A stretch of 60,000 bases of DNA from Adiantum capillus-veneris (Eukaryota; Streptophyta; Polypodiopsida; Polypodiales; Pteridaceae), in NCBI GenBank assembly GCA_014529385.2, contig CM043952.1, positions 155,101,057 through 155,161,056 on the forward strand, read 5' to 3'. How positions within the stretch are numbered: position 1 is the stretch's first letter; every line of letters starts with the position of its first letter. The notes under the pieces are model-generated. The model saw nothing but the letters and a program-made list of their open reading frames with translations, made no database searches and was not told where the DNA came from. A program made the translations under genes and the position numbers. Below, one piece after another: positions 10,161 through 25,100 of this stretch.

Positions 10161-11830
10161 ATGCAAGGAATACAACTTAAGGATAGTATGAACCTTGTCA
10201 ATGCTTACAATGCTACACTAGAGTAAGCAAATGTGAATGATTTCTAAATGAAAAATGCTTTTGTCATACAAGACTAATCCTCTTTTGTGCACAAATTTAA
10301 ATAGTATACATGCGTAGAATCATGTTTGTGATGACAACGTCACTCAAACACCATGTAGAATATGTCACTCTACTTTGGGAATATGATATGGACTAAAGAG
10401 CAGACATTCTTGTGGCAACTACTTCTCCCAAGCACCCAATGGACTAGTCATCCATTCTGGAATGATGTTGTAGGGTGAAAAGAGATCCTCTACCCACTAA
10501 GAAATGTAGACTAATGACTAAGACTTTTTCTTCTCCCTCATAGTTGAGGATGACTATGATTCACTTGTCTTAAAATCTAATATCTAACCAAACCAAATGA
10601 TTTTCTCATGTGAACCTGATCATTTGATGTGGGAGAATAAATGGGAACAAGGGTTAGAATATAGACATGTGCTTATGGATCTGTCTTAACACAGGGCTAA
10701 GGTTAAAGGGGTCCAAATGAGAGATGGTCCGTTAAAGAGCAATGCTTCCACATGGATCAAAAGACCTTTGGGTTAGCTTCATTAAAGACCTCCAAAATTT
10801 AGTGTTAAAAATCCTTTGACCTTAGGCAAGCTAGGGCTGACCTTGAGGTGGGAATCCTACCCAAGCATGAAGTGCTTGTTGAAGCTTGTCAACTAAGGTA
10901 CTTAAGGTGTTTGTGGGAACCTTGCCCAAGCTTGAGGTGATTCTGATGATTAAATGGAAACACATGAAAGAGGAGTGTCAATAGTCCTGAAAAGAAACTA
11001 AATACTTTCTAGTGCAATCATTTGCAAGCCTTGCTGAAACATTTGAACCATAATAGAAGGGGAAACATAAGTCACTTCTACGTACAAACAATGAAAATTT
11101 TTCATTAACAACACATAGCCTTGCTATAAGCATAAATAACCGTCCGTTAATCTTGTTTAGCAACACTTGTACCTTGATAACTCATTCTAAGTATCAGACA
11201 ATTTTTGGCCACTGAAATTGTTCCTGATATGTCGTGCTAAAAATGGTCTAGAAAACGGATTTGACCAGCACGTAGGGACTTTATTGCGACACATAATTGA
11301 TATGACAAGCGCCAATGTCAATCCTAGAGACTCATATTCTCCACATGTGGAATATGTCTCATGTAAGGATGTCTGAAAAAAGAATATCCTTCAAGTACGA
11401 GATGTACTTGTGTGTGAAGGTAACTACAAATACTCCACGACGTGAGTGAGAGGGACCTCATTATTCTTACTCCACATTGGCTAAACCGAACTCCTTGAGT
11501 TCCTAGACCATGTTGTATCCCATGTGACAACATGTGCCAAAACTGTATAATGCAGGAATGTATATTGGACACTATGGTCCAAAATACTTTGCTCTTAGAT
11601 GAGCTTGTTATACCTCTTAGAGAGAAAAACATAGAATTTTATGCATCCTACTTGGAAAAGTAAACAAAAATATGTTAAAAAAAGAAACAAAATCAAATTA
11701 TAGTTTTACCTAGAGGTTGAACATAGGGTTCACTTACATGTAGTCAAAGGCACCTGCCCAAACTTCCCACGTGCAATGGCCTAGGAACACTAATTGAAAA
11801 TCAGTGAAATTCAAGTAGTATTGCACGTAT
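10161..11830. other. No recognisable feature
   Basis: About 1.7 kb of moderately AT-rich sequence with only short open frames. The frame at 11324-11632 on the minus strand (102 codons) shows no domain. It may be internal sequence of the LTR element whose tail precedes it, but nothing in the sequence proves that. Confidence 0.4.
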
Positions 11831-12579
11831 AACCCTTGGTGTTGCCTTTAAAATCCAATCCCCTTGGTTATTATCTATGTTGTCAAACCCCTTGGTTAGA
11901 CTTTTACAGGGAGGCTACTCAACTAGTAACCAATAGTAATTGAAGTCAACTTTGGAAGTTGAAATTTTCCACTACCCCTTGGCAGCTTGTGGTCTTACTT
12001 CCTTGAAAGTGCAAGTGTGAAGGTTCCAAGAATTGACCATCAACACTTTATAAGTGATTCAGTAATCAGGACCTGGGTCTTGCCCCAAAATTGTACTCGT
12101 ACAGATAATCTTAGCGCTATAGATAAAAAAAGAGATCCACTCAAGTTGGAATCGTATTCACAAGTGGATCTTTTATAGACCAGAAATCCATAATATTGGC
12201 TTTCTGTGAACAACCGTGCTTTTTGAATTGCTTGATCTATACACCTTGGTAGAGATAAGCATATATGAGTTTGAGACTTTCAAAAACTCAACTTGATCTT
12301 CACACTCAAAGTGTGTAGTGGTAAAGTAACACCCAAAAATTAGTAATGGCAAGATGCTTTCTTGTCCATTAAAATCGATGAGCACTCAGCCAGATAGAAT
12401 TGTTCAATCTTGAAATCAAACACTGATGGATTACAAATGGATGGCTCTTAGCCATTCCAAAATAGGGTGCCCTTAGCCTTTCAAACACAGATGGCTCTTA
12501 TCCCTTCATGTTACCATCTCAACATAGAAAGATTTTAGTAAAATCATGCCTAATTTCACCTTTCCGGCCGCAGAGAATT

Positions 12580-12648
<69 letters not shown>

Positions 12649-13455
12649 CTTGGCTAAGGAAAATACCTTATTTTATTGTATTGTATGCCTCTATGCAAAC
12701 AATGGCTATGTGGTAGCTTATCCTATAACTGTACAACAATATTCTTGTACAATTCTCTCTTAAAAAGAGATATTATAAGTCACATCTTGACCCATCTTTC
12801 TTATATGTGATCTTGACTGTATCATTGCATATGTATGGCACTTTGCGTGTGAATAAACATAAACAAACATTGTTCTAAAACATCAATAATTGAGCTTGTC
12901 ATTGACAAAGTAGCTGGTGTTATAGCGGAAGCATATACAATGATGGGTGTTGTATTTCCATCGTACTAGTATGCCATGCATACATAGCAAAAAATAGAAT
13001 AATAAGCCCATGGCTTCAATGACAATCTCAACCATGTGAGCTTCTGATATACGTGCCTTTCACGAGCACACTGGCATGGATACATCACAGTGCATTGTTT
13101 CCAAACTCAAATATGAGATTATATCCACTTTATGCCAAATATATGTGCCATTATCTTGGATTTAAAGTCAGTTGATGATACCTTGGTACATAAGAGAAGC
13201 CTGCAAACATCTTGACCAATTTCTCGACGTTCGTATGCTAATAGCGTATTCCAAACTGTGGAAATGGCTATGCCAAATGGTGAAAGGGAAGCCTTGCTTC
13301 ACATAAATACTCATGGAGTTTTGGTGCTCATAGTTAACAAATACACTTGCCAATTCACAATTTTATAGAAAAAGAAAGTTGACCTTGTTGAGAATTCACA
13401 GATGATCGAGCTTGTTGAATTGTACAATGTATTGAAAAAGAGATAAATACTTGCT
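11831..13455. repeat. Duplicated flank, copy A (no transposon insertion)
   Basis: From about 11968 to the start of the satellite this sequence is nearly identical to 33040-35871, apart from an insertion in copy B. Shared landmarks are GACCTGGGTCTTGCCCC/GACCTAGGTCTTGCCCC, a GA microsatellite (12585-12645) and TTTAGTAAAATCATGCC. 11833-11905 also matches 32957-33025, with a rearranged middle. Copy A keeps an uninterrupted CCATTAAAAT at about 12370, the pre-insertion site of the element at 33445-34782. Short ORFs here are shared by both copies but show no domain. Confidence 0.85.
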
Positions 13456-13809
13456 CTTGAGTTCAACTCCTCATCGGCTAGATCTTGACGGTCTCTTGGC
13501 ATAGTTTCCTATGATGTTCAAACTCTTTTGTTCTCTGGAGTGTGTGTGGGGGTCTGTGTGTGTGCGCTGATAGAAACAGGAAACTTGTATAACCTTTCTA
13601 TCACCCAAGTGTGGTAGATTGGTTATGCCATTTCCCTCTTGAATAACAAGTCTTGAGTTCAACTCCTTGTAGGCTAGATCTTTAAGGTTTCTTTGAATAT
13701 TTTATTAGGATGTTAAAACTCTCTTCTTCTCGGGTGTGTGTGTGTGTGGGTGTGTGTGTGCGTGATGATAAAAAGAGGAAAATGCTATAACCTTTCTATC
13801 ACCCAAGTG

Positions 13810-13864
13810 TGGTAGATTGGTTCTGCCATTTCCCTCTTGAATAACAGGTCTTGAGTTCAACTCC
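13810..13864 (+). promoter_or_regulatory. Representative A-box/B-box pair in a typical satellite unit
   Basis: A box TGGTAGATTGG at 13810-13820 and B box GAGTTCAACTCC at 13853-13864, separated by 32 nt, the spacing found in short-variable-arm tRNAs. The B box departs from GGTTCGANTCC at about two positions. Activity is unknown; no T-run terminator directly follows. Confidence 0.5.
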
Positions 13865-14678
13865 TCATTGATTATATCTTTAAGGTCTCTTGGGATAGTT
13901 TCCTGTGAGGTTAAAACTCTCTTCTTCTCGGGTCTGTGTGTGTGTGTGCTAATAAAAAGAGGAAAATGGTATAATATTTCTATCACCCAAGTGTGGTCGA
14001 TTGGTTATGCCATATCCCTCTCGAATAATAGGTCTTGAGTTCAACTCCTCGTCGGCTAGATCTTTAAGATCTCTTGGGATACTTCCCTAGGATGTTAAAA
14101 CTCTCCTCTTCTCTATTGTGTGTGTGTGTGTGTGTGCGTGTGCGCGCGCGCTAATAAAAAGAGGAAAATGGTATAACCTTTCTATCACCCAATTGGTGTG
14201 GTAGATTGGTTTTGCCATTTCCCTCTAGATAAAAGGTCTTGAGTTCAACTCTTCGTTGTCTAGATTTTTAAGGTCTCATGGGATAGTTTCCTACAACGTT
14301 AAACTCTCTTCTCAGGTGTGTGTGTGTGTGTGGGTGTGTGTTTGTGTGTGCTGCTAGAAAGAGGAAAATGGTATAGCCTTACTATCACCCAAGTGTGGGA
14401 GATTGGTGATGCCATTTTCCTCTTGAATGAAAGTCTTGAGTCCAACTCCTCCTCATCTATAACTTTTAGGTCTCTTGGGATAGTTTCCTATGGCGTTAGA
14501 ACTCTCTTCTTTTCAGAGGCGTGTGTGTGTGCTAATAAAAATAGGAAAATTGTAAACCTTTTCTATCCTCCAAGTGTGTTAGATTGGTTATGGAAATTCC
14601 CTCTTGAATAACGGGTCTTGAGTTCAACTCCTCATCGGTTAGTTTCCTACGATGTTAAAACTCTCTTCTTCTTGTGTG

Positions 14679-14709
<31 letters not shown>

Positions 14710-15624
14710 TAATAAAAAGTGAAAAAGGATATAACATTTCTATCACCCAAGTGTGGTAGATTGGTTATGCCATTTCCCTCTTCAATAGCAGGTCTAGAGT
14801 GAAACTCCTCGTCCACTAGATCTTGAAGCTCTCTTGGGATAGTTTCCTACCATGTTAAAACTCTCTTCTTCTTGGTGTGTGAGTGTGTGTGTGTGTGTGA
14901 TAATAGAAAGAGGAAAGTGGTATAACCTTTCTGTCACCCAAGTGTGCTAGATTAGTAATGCCATATCCCTCTTGAATAACAGGTCTTGAGTTCAACTCCT
15001 CGTCGACTAAATCTTTAAGGTCTCTTGGGATAGTTTCCTACGATGTTAAAACTCGCTTCTTCTCTGATGTGTGTGTGTGTGTGTGTGCTAATAGAAAGAG
15101 GAAAATGGTATAACCTTTCTATCACCCAAGTGTGCTAGATGTGTAATGCCATTTTCCTCTTGAATACAAGGTCTTGAGTCCAACTCCTCATCGGCTAGAT
15201 CTTTACGATCTCTTGGGATAGTTTCCTACGACGTTGAAACTCTCTTCTTCTTGGGTGTGTGTCTCGAGTGTGTGTGTGCTAAAAATAAATATAAAATGGT
15301 ATAACCTTACAATCACCCAAGTGGTGTGGTAGATTGGTTATGCCATTTTCCTCTAGAATAGCAGGTATTGAGTTCAACTCCTCGTGGCTAGATCTTTAGG
15401 GTCTCTTGGGATAGTTTGCTACGATGTTAAAAGTCTCGTCTTCTTGAGTGTGTGTGTGTGTGTGTGTGTTAATAGAAAGAGGAAAATGGTATAACCATTC
15501 TATCACCCAAGTGTTGTAGATTGGTTAGTCCATATCCCTCTTGAGTTCAACTCCTTGTCAGCCTGGCTAGATCTTCAAGGTCTCTTCGGATAGTTTCCTA
15601 CGACGTCAAAACACTCTTCTTCTC

Positions 15625-15658
<34 letters not shown>

Positions 15659-15910
15659 ACTAGTAAAAAGAGGAAAATGGTACAACCTTTCTATCACCCA
15701 AGTGTGGTAGATGGGTTATGCCATTTCCCTCTTCACAAATAGGTCTTGAGTTCAACTCCTCATTGACTATATCTTTAAGTATCTTTTTATAGTTTCGTAG
15801 GATGTTAAAACTCTATTCTTCTCTCATGTGTGTGTGTGTGCACGGGCCTGCGTGTGTACGCGCTAATAAAAATAATAAAATGGTATAACCTATCTATCAC
15901 CCAAGTGGTG

Positions 15911-15964
15911 TGGTAGAGTGGTTATGCCATTTCCCTCTAGAATAACATGCCTTGAGTTCAACTC
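15911..15964 (+). promoter_or_regulatory. A-box/B-box pair closest to tRNA consensus
   Basis: In this variant unit the A box is TGGTAGAGTGG (15911-15921), agreeing with TRGYNNAGTGG, and the B box is GAGTTCAACTC (15954-15964). Spacing is again 32 nt. It belongs to the subset of units with CCAAGTGGTGTGGTAGA upstream, repeated near 22610 and 28310. Confidence 0.5.
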
Positions 15965-16797
15965 TTCGTTGGGTAGATCTTTAAGGTCTCTTGGGATAGT
16001 TTCCTATGAGGTTAAAGCTCTCTTTTTGTTAGGTGTGTGTGTGTGTGTATTAACAGAAAGAGGAATTTGGTATAACCTTTCTATCACCCAAGTGCGGTAG
16101 ATTGGTTATGCCATTTCCCTCTTGAATAACAAGTCTTGAGTTCAACTCCTCATCGGCGAGATCTTTAGGTCTCTTTGGATAGTTTCCTAAGATGTTTAAA
16201 CTCTCTTCTTGTCCAGTGTGTGTGTGTGGGTGTGGGCATGTGTGCTAATAAAAAGAGAAAAATGGTATAAGCTTTCTATCACCCGAGTGGTGTGGTAGAT
16301 TGGTTATGCCATTTTTCTCTAGAATAACAGGTCTTGAGTTCAACTCTTCGTCGGCGGCTAGATCTTTAAGGTCTCTTGGGATAGTTTCCTATGATGTTAA
16401 GACTCTTTTCTTCTTAGGTATTTGTGTGTGTGTGGGTGTGCACACTAATAGAAAGAGGAAAATGGTATAATCTTTCTATCACCCAAGTGTGGTAAATTGG
16501 AAAGTTCATTTCCCTCTTGAATAACAAGTCTTGAGTCCAACTCCTCGTCGGACGGCTAGATCTTTAGGGTCTCTTGGGATAGTTTCCTACGACGTTGAAA
16601 CTCTCTTCTTCTCATGTGTGTGTGTGCTAGCTAATAAAAATAATAAAATGGTATTGCCTTTCTATCACCCAACTGTGGTAGATTGGTTATGCCATTTCTC
16701 TCTTGAATAACAGGTTTTGAGTTCAACTCGTCATCGGCTATATCTTTACGGCCTCTTGGGATAGTTTCCTACGCTGTTAAAACTATCTTCTTCTCAG

Positions 16798-16836
<39 letters not shown>

Positions 16837-19800
16837 AATAGAAAGAGGAAAATGGTATAACCTTTCTATCACCCAAGTGGGGTAGATTGGTTATGCCATT
16901 TCCCTCTTGAATACCACGTCTTGAGGTCAACTCCTCATCAGCTAGATCTTTAAGGTCGCTTGGGATAGTTTCCTACGATGTTATAACATTCTTCTTTTTG
17001 GGTGTGTGTGTGTGTGTGTGTGTGGGTGTGTGTGTGTATTAATAGAAAGTGGAAAAGGATATAACCTTTCAATCACCCAGGTGTCCTAGAGTAATTAGGC
17101 AATTTCCCTCTTGAATAACAGGTCTCGAGTTCAACTAATCATGGGAGAGATCTTTAACATCTCTTGGGATAGTTTCCTACGACGTTAAAACTCTGTTCTT
17201 TTTGGTTGTGTGTGTGTGTGGGCGCTAATAAAAAGCGGAAAATGGTATACCCTTTCTATCACCCAAGTGTGGTAGATTGGTTATGCAATTTCCCTCTTGA
17301 ATAACAAGTCTTGAGTTCAACTCCTTGTAGGATAGATCTTTTAGGTCTCTTGGGATATTTTATTAGGATGTTAAAAATCTCTTCTTCTTGGGTGTGTGTG
17401 TGTGCGCTGATAAAAAAAGGAAAATTTTATAAACTTTCTATCACCCAAGTGTGGGAGATTGGTTATGCCATTTCCCCCTTGAATAATAGGTCTTGAGTTC
17501 AACTCCTCATCGGCTAGATCTTTAAGGTCTCTTGGGATAGTTTCCTACGATGTTAAGAATCTCTTCTTCTTGGGTGTTTGTGTGTGTGTGTGTGTTCGTG
17601 TGTGCGTGTGCAGAACATGGTATAACCTTTTTATCACCCAAGTGTGGTAGATTGATTATGCAATTGCCCTGTTGAATAACAGGTCTTAAGTTTAACTCCT
17701 CATCGGGTAGATCTTTAACCTCTCTTGGGATACTTTCCTACAACATTAAAACTCTCTTCTTCTCGGGTGTGTGTGTGGGTGTATGTGTGTGTGCGCGCTA
17801 ATAGAAAGAGGAAAATGGTATAACCAATCTGTCACCCAAGTGTGGTAGATTGGTAATGCCATTTCAAACCCTCATCTTCTCAGTTGTGTGTGTGTTGTGT
17901 GTTTGTGTGTGTGTGTCTGTGTGTGCTAATACAAAGAGGAAAATGATATAACCAAATTGTCACCCAAGTGTGGTAGATTGGTAATTCCATTTCCCTCTTG
18001 AATAGCAAGTCTTGAGTTCAACTCCTCGTCCACTAGAGCTTTAAGGTCTCTTGGGATTGTATCGTATGAAATTAAAACTCTCCTCTTGTTGGGTGTGAGT
18101 GTGTGTTGGTGTGTGTGTGCTAATAGAAAGAGGAAAATGGTATAACATTTCTATAACCCAAGTGTGGTACATTTGTTATGCCATTTCCCTCCTGAATAAC
18201 GGGTCTTGAGTTCAACTCCTCGTTGGCTAGATCTTTAAGGTCTCTTGGGATAGTCTACTACGATGTTAAAACTCTCCTTTTCTTGTGTGTGTGGGGTGGA
18301 TGGGTGTGTCTGTGTGCTTAAAAAAAGAGGAAAATGGAACAACCTTTCTATCATCCAAGTGTGGTAGATTGGTTCTGCCATTTCCCTCTTGAATAATATG
18401 TCTTGAGATCAACTTCTTATCGGCTAGATCTTTGAGGTTTCTTGGGATAGTTTCCTTTGACGTTAAAACTCTCTTCTTCTTGGGTGTGTGTGTTTGTGGG
18501 TGTGTATGTGCGTGTTTATAGAAATAGGAAAATGGTATAACCTTTCTATCACCCAAGTGTGGTAGATTGGTTCAACCATTTCCCTCTTGAGTAACAGGTC
18601 TTGAGTTCAACTCCTTCTAGGCTAGATCTTTAAGGTTTCTTGGAATATTTTATTAGGATGTTAAAACTCTCTTCTTCTCGGGTGTGTGTGTGTGGGTGTG
18701 TGTGTGTGTGCTGATAAAAAGAGGAAAATGCTATAACTTTTCTATCACCCAAGTGTGGTAGATTGGTTCTGACATTTCCCTCTTGAATAACAGGTCTTGA
18801 GTTCAACTCCTCGTTGGCTAGATCTTTAAGGTCTCTTGGGATATTCTACTACGATGTTAAAACTCTCTTCTTCTTGTGTGTGTGGTGTGGGTGTGTGTGT
18901 GTGTGTATGCTAATAAAAAGAGGAGAATGGAAAAACCCTTCTATCACCCAAGTGTGGTAGATTTGTTTTTCCATTTTTCCCTCTTGAAAAATATGTCTTG
19001 AGTTCAACTCCTCATTGGCTAGATCTTTGAGGTCGCTTGGGGTAGTTTCCTTCAACGTTAAAACTCTCTTCTTTTCAGCTGTGTGTGTTTGTGGGTGCGT
19101 ATGTGTGTGTTTATAGAAAGAGATAAATGGTATAACCTTTCTATCACCCAAGTGTGGTAGATTGGTTAGGCCATTTCCCTCTTGAATAAGAGGTCTTGAG
19201 TTCAACTCCTCGTCGGCTAGATCTTCAAGGTCTGTTGGGATAGTTTCCTACGATGTTAAAACACTCTTCTTCTCTGGTGTGTGTGTGTGTTTTTTTGCGC
19301 GCTAATGAAAAGAGAAAAATGGTATAGCCTTTCTATCACCCAAGTGTGGTAGACTCATTATGCCCTTCCCCTCTTGAATAACAGGTCTTGAGTTCAACTC
19401 CTCATTGATTAGATCTTTAAGGTCTCTTAAAATAGTTTCCTATGAGGTTAAAACTCTCTTCTTCTCGGGTCTGTGTGTGTGTGCTAATAAAAAGAGGAAA
19501 ATGGTATAATATTTCTATCACCCAAGTGTGGTAGATTGGTTATGCCATATCCCTCTCGAATAATAGGTCTTGAGTTCAACTCCTCGTCGGCTAGATCTTT
19601 CAGATCTCTTGGGATACCTCCCTAGGATGTTAAAACTCTCCTCTTCTCTAGTGTGTGTGTGTGTGTGTGTGGGCGCGCGCGCTAATAAAAAGAGGAAAAT
19701 GGTATAACCTTTCTATCACCCAGCTGGTGTGGTAGATTGGTTATGCCATTTCCCTCTAGATAAAAGGTCTGAGTTCAACTCTTCAATGTATAGATTTTTA

Positions 19801-20775
19801 AGGTCTCCTGGGATTTTTAATGTTAAACTCTCTTCTCAGGTGTGTGTGTGTGTGTGTGGGTGTGTGTTTGTGTGTACTGCTAGAAAGAGGAAAATGGTAT
19901 AACCTTACTATCACCCAAGTGTGGGAGATTGGTGATGCCATTTTCCTCTTGAATAACATTGTTGAGTCCAACTCCTCCTCATCTATAACTTTTGGGTCTC
20001 TTGGGATAGTTTCCTACGACGTTAGAACTCTCTTCTTCTAAGAGGCGTGTGTGTGTGCTAATAACAATAGGAAAATTGTGCTAATAACAATAGGAAAATT
20101 GTGTGCTAATAAGAATAGGAAAATTGTGTGCTGATAAAAAGAGGAAAATCCTATAACCTTTCTATCACCCAAGTGTGGTAGATTCTTTCAGCCATTTCCC
20201 TCTTGAATAATAGGTCTTGAGTTCAACTCCTCGTTGGCTAGATCTTTAAGGTCTCTTTGGATAGTCTACTATGATGCTAAAACTCTCTTCTTCTTGTGTG
20301 TGCGGTGTGGGTGTGTGTGTGTGTGTGCGCTTATAAAAAGAGGAGAATGGAATAACCCTTCTATCACCCAAGTGTGGTAGATTGGTTCTACCATTTCCCT
20401 CCTGAAAAATATGTCTTGAGTTCAACTCCTCATCGGCTAGATCGTTGAGGTCGCTTGGGATAGTTTCCTTCGACGTTAAAACTCTCTTCTTCTCAGCTGT
20501 GTGTGTCAGGTCTTGAGTTCAACTCCTCATTGATTAGATCTTTAAGGTCTCTTGGGATAGTTTCCTATGAGGTGAAAACTCTCTTCTTCTCCGGTCTGTG
20601 TGCGTGTGTGCTAATAAAACGAGGAAAATGATATAATATTTCTATCACCCAAGTGTGGTAGATTGGTTATGCCATATCCCTATCGAATAATAGGTCTTGA
20701 GTTCAACTCCTCGTCTGGTAGATCTTTAAGATCTCTTGGGATACTTCCCTAGGATGTTAAAACTCTCCTCTTCTC

Positions 20776-20807
<32 letters not shown>

Positions 20808-22126
20808 TAATAAAAAGAGGAAAACGGTATAACCTTTCTATCACCCAACTGGTGTGGTAGATTGGTTATGCCATTTCCCTCTAGATAAAAGTTCTTGAGT
20901 TCAACTCTTCGTTGTATAGATTTTTAAGGTCTCCTGGGATAGTTTCCTACAACGTTAAACTCTCTTTTCAGGTGTGTGTGTGTGTGTGTGTGGGTGTGTG
21001 TTTGTGTGTGCTGCTAGAAAGAGGAAAATGGTATAACCTTCCTATCACCCAAGTGTGGGAGATTGGTGATGCCATTTTCCTCTTGAATAACATTCTTGAG
21101 TCCAACTCCTCCTCATCTATAACTTTTAGGTCTTTTGGGATAGTTTCCTACGATGTTAGAACTCTCTTCTTCTCAGAGGCGTGTGTGTGTGCTAATAACA
21201 ATAGGAAAATTGTATAACTTTTCTATCATCCAAGTGTGGTAGATTGGTTATGGAAATTCCCTCTTGAATAACTGGTCTTGAGTTCAACTCTCATCGGTTA
21301 GTTTCCTACGATGTTAAAACTCTCTTCTTCTTGTGTGTGTGTGTGTGTGTGTGTGGGTGTGTGTGTGTGTGCTAATAAAAAGTGAAAAAGGGTATAACAT
21401 TTCTATCACCCAAGTGTGGTAGATTGGTTATGCCATTTCCCTCTTGAATAACAGGTCTAGAGTGAAACTCCTTGTCCACTAGATCTTTAAGCTCTCTTGG
21501 GATAGTTTCCTACCATGTTAAAACTCTCTTCTTCTCGGTGTGTGAGTGTGTGTGGGTGTGTGTGTGCGATAATAGAAAGAGGAAAGTGGTATAACCTTTC
21601 TATCACCCAAGTGTGCTAGATTAGTAATGTCATTTCGCTCTTGAATAACAGGTCTTGAGTTCAACTCCTCATCGACTAGATCTTTAAGGTCTCTTGAGAT
21701 AGTTTCCTACGATGTTAAAACTCTCTTCTTCTCTGGTGTGCGTATGTGTGTGTGTGTGTGTGCTAATAGAAAGAGGAAAATGGTATAACCTTTCTATCAC
21801 CCAAGTGTGCTAGATGTGTAATGCCATTTTCCTCTTGAATACGAGGTCTTGAGTCCAACTCCTCATCGGCTAGATCTTTACGATCTCTTGGGATAGTTTC
21901 CTACGATGTTAAAACTCTCTTCTTCATGGGTGTGTGTCTCGAGTGTGTGTGTGCTAAAAATAAATATACAATGGTATAACCTTACATTCACCCAAGTGGT
22001 GTGGTAGATTGGTTATGCCATTTTCCTCTAGAATAATAGGTATTGAGTTTAACTCCTCCTGGCTAGATCTTTAGGGTCTCTTGGGATAGTTTGCTACGAT
22101 GTTAAAAGTCTCTTCTTCTTGAGTGA

Positions 22127-22161
<35 letters not shown>

Positions 22162-25100
22162 TGTGTTAATAGAAAGAGGAAAATGGTATAACCTTTCTAT
22201 CACCCAAGTGTTGTAGATTGGTTAGGCCATTTCCCTCTCTAGTAACAGGTCTTGAGTTCAACTCCTTGTCGGCCCGGCTAGATCGTCAAGGTCTCTTTGG
22301 ATAGTTTCCTACGATGTTAAAACACTCTTCTTCTCTAGTGTGTGTATGTGTGTGTGCACTAGTAAAAAGAGAAAAATGGTATAACCTTTCTATCACCCAA
22401 GTGTGGTAGATGGGTTATGCCATTTCCCTCTTGACAAACAGGTCTTGAGTTCAAATCCTCATTGACTATATCTTTAAGTATCTTTTGATAGTTTCCTAGG
22501 ATGTTAAAACTCTATTCTTCTCTCATGTGTGTGTGTGTGTGCGCGTGTGCGTCTGTACGCGCTAATAAAAAGAATAAAATGGTATAACCTGTCTATCACC
22601 CAAGTGGTGTGGTAGAGTGGTTATGCCATTTCCCTCTAGAATAACATGCCTTGAGTTCAACTCTTTGTTGGGTAGATCTTTAAGGTCTCTTGGGATAGTA
22701 TCCTATGAGGTTAAAGCTCTCTTTTTTTTAGGTGTCTGTATGTGTGTATTAATAGAAAGAGGAATTTGGTATAACCTTTCTATCACCCAAGTGCGGTAGA
22801 TTGGTTATGCCATTTCCCTCTTGAATAACAAGTCTTGAGTTCAACTCGTCATCGGCGAGATCTTTAGGTCTCTTTGGATAGTTTCCTAATATGTTTAAAC
22901 TCTCTTCTTCTCCAATGTGTGTGTGTGGGTGTGGGCATGTGTGCTAATAAAAAGAGGAAAATGGTATAAGCTTTCTATCACCCAAGTGGTGTGGTAGATT
23001 GGTTATGCCATTTTCCTCTAGAATAACAGGTCTTGAGTGCAACTCTTTGTAGGCAGCTAGATCTTTAAGGTCTCTTGGGATAGTTTCCTTTGATGTTTTA
23101 ACTCTCTTCTTCTTAGGTATTTGTGTGTGTGTATAATTTTTCTATCACCCAAGTGTGGTAAATTGGAAATTTCATTTCCCTCTTGAATAACAAGTCTTGA
23201 GTCCAACTCCTCGTCAGACGGCTAGGTCTTTAAGGTCTCTTGGGATAGTCTCCTACGACGTCAAAACTCTCTTCTTCTCACGTGTGTGTGTGTGTGTGTG
23301 TGTTAGCTAATAAAAAGAATAAAATGGTATAGCCTTTCTATCACCCAACTGTGGTAGATTGGTTATGCCATTTCTCTCTTGAATAACAGGTTTTGAGTTC
23401 AACTGGTCATCGGCTTTATCTTTACGGTCTCTTGGGATAGTTTCCTACTATGTTATAACTATCTTCTTCTCAGGAGTGTGTGTGTGGGTGTGTGTGTGTG
23501 TGCTAATAGTAAGAGGAAAATGGTATAACCTTTCTATCACCCAAGTGGGATAGACTGGTCAGCCATTTCCCTCTTGAATACCAGGTCTTGAGGTCAACTC
23601 CTCATCAGCTAGATCTTTAAGGTCGCTTGGGATAGTTTCCTACGATGTTACAACATTCTTCTTTTTGGGTGTGTGTGTGTATTAATAGAAAGTGGAACAC
23701 GATATAACCTTTCAATCACCCAGGTGTCCTACAGTAATTAGGAAATTTCCCTCTTGAATAACAGGTCTCGAGTTCAACTAATCATGGGCGAGATCTTTAA
23801 CATCTCTTGGGATAGTTTCCTACAACGTTAAAACTCTGTTCTTTTTGGTTGTGTGTGTGTGTGGGCGCTAATAAAAAATGGAAAATGGTATACCCTTTCT
23901 ATCACCCAAGTGTGGTAGATTGGTTATGCGATTTCCCTCTTGAATAACAAGTCTTGAGTTCAACTCCTTCTAGGATAGATCTTTTAGGTCTCTTGGGATA
24001 TTTTATTAGGATGTTAAAACTCTCTTCTTCTCGCATGTGTGTGTGTGGGTGTGTGTGTGTGCGCTGATAAAAAGAGGAAAATTGTATAAACTTTCTATCA
24101 CCCAAGTGTGGTAGATTGGTTATGCCATTTCCCCCTTGAATAATAGGTCTTGAGTTCAACTCCTCATCGGCTAGATCTTTAAGGTCTCTTGGGATAGTTT
24201 CCTACGATGTTAAGAATCTCTTCTTCTTGGGTGTTTTTGTGTGTGTGTGTGGGTGTGTGTGTGTGTGTGTGTGCAGAACATGGTATAACCTTTCTATCAC
24301 CCAAGTGTGGTAGATTGATTATGGCATTTCCTTGTTAAATAACAGGTCTTAAGTTCAACTCCTCATCCGATAGATCTTTAACCTCTCTTGGGATACTTTC
24401 CTACAACAGTAAAACTTTCTTCTTCTCGGGTGTGTGTGTGGGTGTATGTGTGTGTGCGCGCTAATAGAAAGAGGAAAATGGTATAACCAATCTACCACAC
24501 TTGAGATAGTTTCCTACGATGTTAAAACTATCTTCTTCTCAGGAGCGTGTGTGTGCTAATAGAAAGAGGAAAATGGTATAACGTTTCTATCACCCAAGTG
24601 GGGTAGATTGGTTATGCCATTTCCCCCTTGAATAATAGGTCTTGAGTTCAACTCCTCGTCGGCTAGATCTTTAAGGTCTCTTGGGATAATTTCCTATGAT
24701 GTTAAGAATCTCTTCTTCTTGGGTGTTTGTGTATGTGTGTGGGTGTGTGTGCAGAACATGGTATAACCTTTCTATCACCCAAGTGTGGTAGATTAATTAT
24801 GGCATTTCCGTGTTCAATAACAGGTCTTAAGCTCAACTCGTCATCGGATAGATCTTTAACCTCTCTTGGGATACTTTCCTACAACATTAAAACTCTCTTC
24901 TTCTCGGGTGTGTGTGTGGGTGTATGTGTGTGTGCGCGCTAATAGAAAGAGGAAAATGGTATAACCAATCTGTCACCCAAGTGTGGTAGATTGTTAATGC
25001 CATTTCAAACTCTCATCTTCTCAGTTGTGTGTGTGTTGTGTGTTTGTGTGTGTGTGTCTATGTGTGCTAATACAAAGAGGAAAATGGTATAACCAAATTG

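Noticed and set aside
13810-13882. True tRNA-Lys(CTT) genes in the satellite
   Set aside because: Promoter boxes and a CTT-like loop are present, but acceptor and T stems do not pair, so only a tRNA-derived origin is claimed.
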